A stretch of 64,000 nt of DNA from Lantana camara (lineage: Eukaryota > Streptophyta > Magnoliopsida > Lamiales > Verbenaceae). Below are positions 59,704 to 64,000 of this stretch, one piece after another (the first letter of the stretch is position 1; each line of letters starts with the position of its first letter). The notes under the pieces were generated by a model, which saw only the letters and a list, made by a program, of their open reading frames with translations, had not been told where the DNA came from and ran no database searches. The stretch is from NCBI GenBank assembly GCA_037501455.1, contig CM074861.1:97937001-98001000 (forward strand), written 5' to 3'. The position numbers and the translations under genes are program-made.

Positions 59704-60456
59704 TCTTTAATGAATTATTAAATATATTTTACGGGAAAATCGTGTTAGATGCAAATATTGCTATTTAGTATCAACTTAGAAATTTAAGGGAAAAGAAAAA
59801 CTATTTATTTGTCAAATGGTCTAATTTGATTTTATTTTCAATTTTACCTTAGATTTTGAGTTAAATTTCGAATATATCATTTCTCAATCTTTTTAATTTT
59901 ATAGTAGAACGATAAATTTACTTATTAAAAGGCGTAAATCATATGAGAAGTGGGACATTTGTAATTTTCAAAATTCATAATAGGATGAAATGTATAATAT
60001 TTTTATCTAAATAAATAGGAATTGTCAGCATGCAACATCGTATAAGGGTATATAAATTGATATCGAGTATATCTGCTTAGAGCACATAAATATTCAAGAC
60101 CTACAATGGTGGAAGATGCAAAATTAAATAAAAAAAGTCTTGATAATTTCGGAAAGTAGCAAATAAAATTTTGCAGTAAATTTATGAAATCGTGGTTGCA
60201 TTAATTTTCTTTTTAACCGTTGTGAAAATTCATACGAAATTAACAAATATGGTGTAATTAAATATTTTCCATAAATGCATAAAATAGCTTGGGAAGAAAG
60301 TCATGAAGAAAATTGAGTAGTTAAATATTTTCCATAAATTCATAAAATAGCTTGTGAAGAAAATCAGGAAGAAAATCTTGTAATTAAATATTTTTCGTAA
60401 ATGCATAAAATAGCTTAGAAAGAAAGCCAGAAAAAAAGATCGTGTAATTAAAAATG
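59704..60456. repeat. Right copy of the direct repeat flanking the NEDD1 relic
   Basis: Matches 54861-55558 in order and orientation. Its terminal minisatellite (about 60250-60445) has three ~60-bp units with 'aaatattttccataaatgca', 'aaaatagctt' and 'gaagaaa'. On the minus strand the units keep an open frame of 80 codons with repeated 'SYFMHLWKIFNY'-like peptides; this reflects the repeat, not a gene. Confidence 0.75.
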
Positions 60457-60558
60457 CCTTTGTTTTTAACAAGATTACAATCGTATTAACAACGCTCGTT
60501 AGATCTTTGCCAAAGCCCTGTTCTTGAACAATATATATCGAACAAGAAACAATATTCT

Positions 60559-60655
60559 ATTTTTTTTTTCACACACGCATACTCAAGTGAGATTCGAATT
60601 CGAGACATTATCCTAGAGAATGAACTTATTAATCACTTGAATCTACCATATTGGG
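60559..60655 (-). mobile_element. Short tRNA-derived SINE
   Basis: 97 bp flanked by the exact 9-bp duplication caatattct (60550-60558 and 60656-60664). On the minus strand it has 'gattcaagtgattaataag' (A-box-like) and 'tcgaattcgaatctc' (B-box-like), ending in poly-A (poly-T at 60560-60569). Confidence 0.75.
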
Positions 60656-60664
60656 CAATATTCT

Positions 60665-62098
60665 GCTTCTTGGGCCTCTATACGACTAACAGCCACCGGC
60701 TTGAAATATGTGGAATCATTGATGGTATTCGTGAAAGGGTAAAAAAACATGGCTATGGTGTTGTTCCCGGGAATAATAGGTCATTTACGGTATTTAAAAT
60801 TTAGAATAATCAATATTGAAATATATCAAAAAAATTATAAAACTACAATACATCTTTTAAAAAAAGAATATACTTAACAATATTTTCAAATATTCTAAAA
60901 AATTATTTTTTACTGTTTGATATTTTCCATTTCCACGATCAATTTAAAAGATGAAATATATAAATAAATGGTTCTTTGTTTTTTATGTTATTATAAGTTA
61001 TTTTTAAAAACATTCTTAGGTGAATAATCCACGCAAATTTGACTAGTATAAAGAAAAAGTATGGACTAAATTATTTAATCGTTACGGTTTGATTCCAATT
61101 CCACGAGTTTGAAAAAACTAGAACTAACTTCTTGAATTTTATAAAATTACACAAACAAAGTTTGTGTTATGAATGGATCAGACCTTTGAAAAAAGAAGGG
61201 AGTTAATAACATTTTACCCCCTTTGAAATATTAAAATTTTAACTTATCCCCTAAAAGATGAAATTTAGCTAAATGCCTCCTTGTGTTTTTCAAAATTTAG
61301 CACACTGCCTCCTTAATGATTTTGAGAGTAAATTTTAGATTGAATTGACAAAAATACCCTTCTATATATATTGCAATTATTGACTGAAGTTAATTCACCT
61401 TTCATTTTTATTTTTAAACCCACTGGAAAAATATAGATTAAAAATATAAATCTATTTATTTTATTATTTTTAATTAAATAAAAATTAATTTCATTTAATT
61501 ATCGATTTGTTTTTCTAGTTTTTTCTTTTTATTTTTTTCTCATTTCCAATTAAATATATTCGAAGTCCACCTCTCCCAACCAACCCCATGCCCCCATCCC
61601 CCATCAATGCAACCATGATTAATTAGGAAATCTTTATAATTATTATTCTCCAAATATGCGTACATTAATAATAATCATCTTATCTTGTAATATTGTTTGA
61701 CCAATAGAAATAACGTGTACTTTTATACACTCTATATATTTTCAAATAATTTTTTTTATTATTATTTAAATAAATCTTGAAATTAAATTCTTAATGTTAA
61801 TATATATTTTAGAATTATCATTAATATAATTAATAAATTTATGATACATATATGTGAGCACAAAATAACTGAAATAAAAACTAATAAATTGGAGGAGAAA
61901 TGATAAAGAAAATATAAAAAAAGAAGGGTTAGTTACACTTGACCCCCAAATTAGATAGGGTAATTACAGTTGGTACCCCACTTTTAGATATAATTACAGA
62001 TACCAGCCCTCTGAAGTTTATTTATTACATTTAACCACCAAAAATTTTAAAATTTTGATGATGTCAACAAAAATATTTGTGAAAGCCCGAAATTAACC
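60665..62098. other. AT-rich DNA with Mutator-like TIR relics
   Basis: No gene. Segments at 61205-61375 ('ttaccccctttgaaatatt', 'aaaaatacccttc') and 61925-62098 ('cacttgacccccaaatt', 'accccacttttagata') are of the same style as the Mutator-like TIRs elsewhere in the window, but only single arms are readable. Confidence 0.4.
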
Positions 62099-62107
62099 CT
62101 CTTGACT

Positions 62108-62519
62108 AGGGATGCAAACAAGCCGAGCTGGCTCGCGAGCCTGGTGAGCAAGCTCGAGCCAAGCCCGAACTCAAGCACCTTTGAGTCTGGCTCGTGGCTC
62201 GCGAGCCATGATATTTAATTAAAAAATAATATTTTTATTTTTATATATATAAATACTTTATTAATATATAATATTATATATATATATATTTATTATTTTT
62301 ATACAAAATGAATAAAAAAGTAATATATTTATTATATATATGTATATATATTCAATTAATATATATTATTATATATAAAAATATATTAAATTATTTAAAA
62401 AAAACTAATTTTTAATCAAAAATAATATACTCGAGCCGAGAGCCGAGCCTTGGCCGAGCCGAGCTCGAACAAAAAAAAAAAAAAAGAAAGGGTCAAGGCT
62501 CGGTTCGTTTGCATCCCTA
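62108..62519. mobile_element. Foldback element with agggatgcaaac ends
   Basis: 412 bp with inverted ends agggatgcaaacaagccgag and ctcggttcgtttgcatccct. Flanked by the exact 9-bp duplication ctcttgact (62099-62107 and 62520-62528). Outer arms are GC-rich ('gagccgagctcgaac'); the centre is nearly pure A/T. It interrupts an older Mutator-like relic whose two halves lie at 61925-62098 and 62529-62630. A single related end occurs near 45975. Confidence 0.82.
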
Positions 62520-62636
62520 CTCTTGACTTCGGTCAAATTTTTATTAGTCATGTCCTTGGGGGTTCATTGTAATTTAGTAAATTAAAATGGGTGCTATGTG
62601 TAATTTTTTATGTTAAATTTTCTGACAGGTGTCGAA

Positions 62637-64000
62637 TCCGTAAAAAATGATTAAAATATCTATTTAACGACTAAACACAGAGTATAGTGCAAACAGTGTC
62701 GATCCACAGAGACTGGTTGATTTATTTCTAATAATTCCAAGTTGTTCACGAAAAGCAACAATTAAAAAGGGGGGTTTTTAGAATTATTCTAACCTAAGTA
62801 TGCAATTAAAATAAATAACAAGAATTAAAAAGCTAACTAAAACTAAGCAAGTAAGATCACGTAGGGTTAAATCAGTCAGAGGAAACATTATGTAGCCAGG
62901 GATATTCGATTCGAATTGTTCTATTGATCATTGACTCAAAGATGAATTCAAGTTATTCAGACAGATTGGTTATAGTTGATAGAGACACTCGACTCAACCT
63001 CGTTTTTACTTAATTAATCGGATAACCTAGAGACACTCGACAGTTATCTTCCCTAACAAATTCACAACCCCTAGAGACACTCGACAGGATTTAATGAATT
63101 TGCAGCATTAAGAACGATAAAAACACCAATCCTAATCAACCAGGTCGTGACACACGCTAGATTTAAATTAAATTATCAAATCCCTCAGTGAACGAGGAAT
63201 TCTATCCCTAAAACCCTGTCACTAATTTACCACAATTTATCAATCAACTTTACATACACTTTAAGCATCATGAATGATTAATATGCAAATTAAACAACCT
63301 AGAAATCGTGCACTATCCCGAAATTGCCTAATCACAATAAACACGAAACACGGAGATAAGATAAATGTCTGAATAACCATGAATTGATAAAAACGTTTAG
63401 ATAATTCTTAATGCCTAGCTAGATAATTAAAAGTTTAGCTACTAAAATCCATAAAAACAATACTAAAGGAATTCTTTAATGTCAATAAACTAAATTGTCT
63501 AAAGAAGAGAATTAAAAACAAGAAAAACTCTCAAGCCGCAGCGTGTTGCCCGCTTCTCCACCCCCAAGTTGTTACGTTATCCAATATATATATGTTCAAA
63601 GTTTCTTCACTTCAGGACTCCAAAGTAAGCAAAAAGGGAATTGGTTCGTGCTCTTCAAGTCTTCCCCTAAAGTGGGCTTCTCCTTATTTTATTCCATAGA
63701 CAAGCGCAGGCCCATTTAATCAAAATTCCAAGGCCCACTAACCAATTAATTCAATTTTCCTCCAAAGTGCTTCATGCATACCTTGACGTATCTCAAAAAT
63801 TGAACAATTCTCACCGATCCAAGCTGCCATCAAATCCTTATCACCAATGAGAGCCCACTTCGTCAACTATCCCCTTAAAACGATCGAAATTGCATCACTT
63901 TCGTCTCCAACCCCAAATTTACAATTAAAACAACAAAGTAATAATTCCTTCCAAAATAATATCAATTAAAGAATAATTCGGGGCAAAATTAAATCATAAA
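62637..64000. repeat. Dispersed repeat-like block to window edge
   Basis: A less AT-biased block starting around 'gtgtcgaatccgtaaaaaat' and containing 'gtgtcgatccacagagactg', a phrase I associate with common plant repeats but cannot name. The motif agagacactcgac occurs three times (about 62983, 63031, 63073). No gag, integrase or reverse transcriptase is readable. It may continue beyond the window. Confidence 0.45.

Noticed and set aside
60230..60472. 80-codon minus-strand frame with repeated peptides
   Set aside because: It is the translation of a ~60-bp minisatellite; the repeat explains it fully.

Overview
This is plant nuclear DNA. It is AT-rich and gene-poor, with GT-AG introns, a nuclear tRNA-Phe gene, and plant-specific families (OVATE, YUCCA, BURP). 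A eudicot is very likely; I cannot place it more precisely from the sequence. I rebuilt gene models by eye from splice signals, reading frame and family knowledge. No alignment or database search was run, so family names and percent-type statements are recognition, not computed results.

Layout. 1-3 kb: a single-exon OVATE family gene (2024-2998, +). 3.5-6.3 kb: a foldback repeat holding a solo LTR and a SINE, then a tRNA-Phe(GAA) gene (4693-4765, +) and a second solo LTR of the same family in the opposite orientation. 12.3-15.2 kb: a four-exon YUC2-type auxin-biosynthesis flavin monooxygenase (12258-15240, -) with long AT/GT microsatellites upstream. 16.1-20.6 kb: a probable solo LTR, then a three-deep nest (solo LTR inside a Mutator-like foldback inside a second one), with each insertion marked by its own target-site duplication. 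22.5-24.6 kb: two SINEs and a foldback MITE, all with target-site duplications. 24.8-31.7 kb: AT-rich sequence without a supportable gene. 31.8-37.5 kb: a probable non-autonomous Helitron carrying a structurally complete Mutator-like element (MULE), with near-identical long TIRs, an exact 9-bp duplication and an intact four-exon transposase gene. 41.8-43.2 kb: a three-exon RD22-like BURP gene (+). 43.6-49.5 kb: several Mutator-type MITEs, nested foldbacks and a Copia LTR with a Met-tRNA primer-binding site. 51.2-53.6 kb: a candidate small multi-exon gene (-) that I do not recognise. 54-60.5 kb: an RNase H fragment, then a truncated, frameshifted copy of the WD40 half of NEDD1 (55939-58168, +), flanked by a diverged 0.7-kb direct repeat. 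60.5-64 kb: a small SINE, another foldback, and an unidentified dispersed repeat running to the window edge.

The supported genes (OVATE repressor, YUCCA, BURP, tRNA) do not form a pathway cluster. The window is best read as a record of transposition between scattered genes. Its most notable object is the apparently intact MULE inserted in a Helitron. Most other insertions can be ordered in time from their nesting and duplications.
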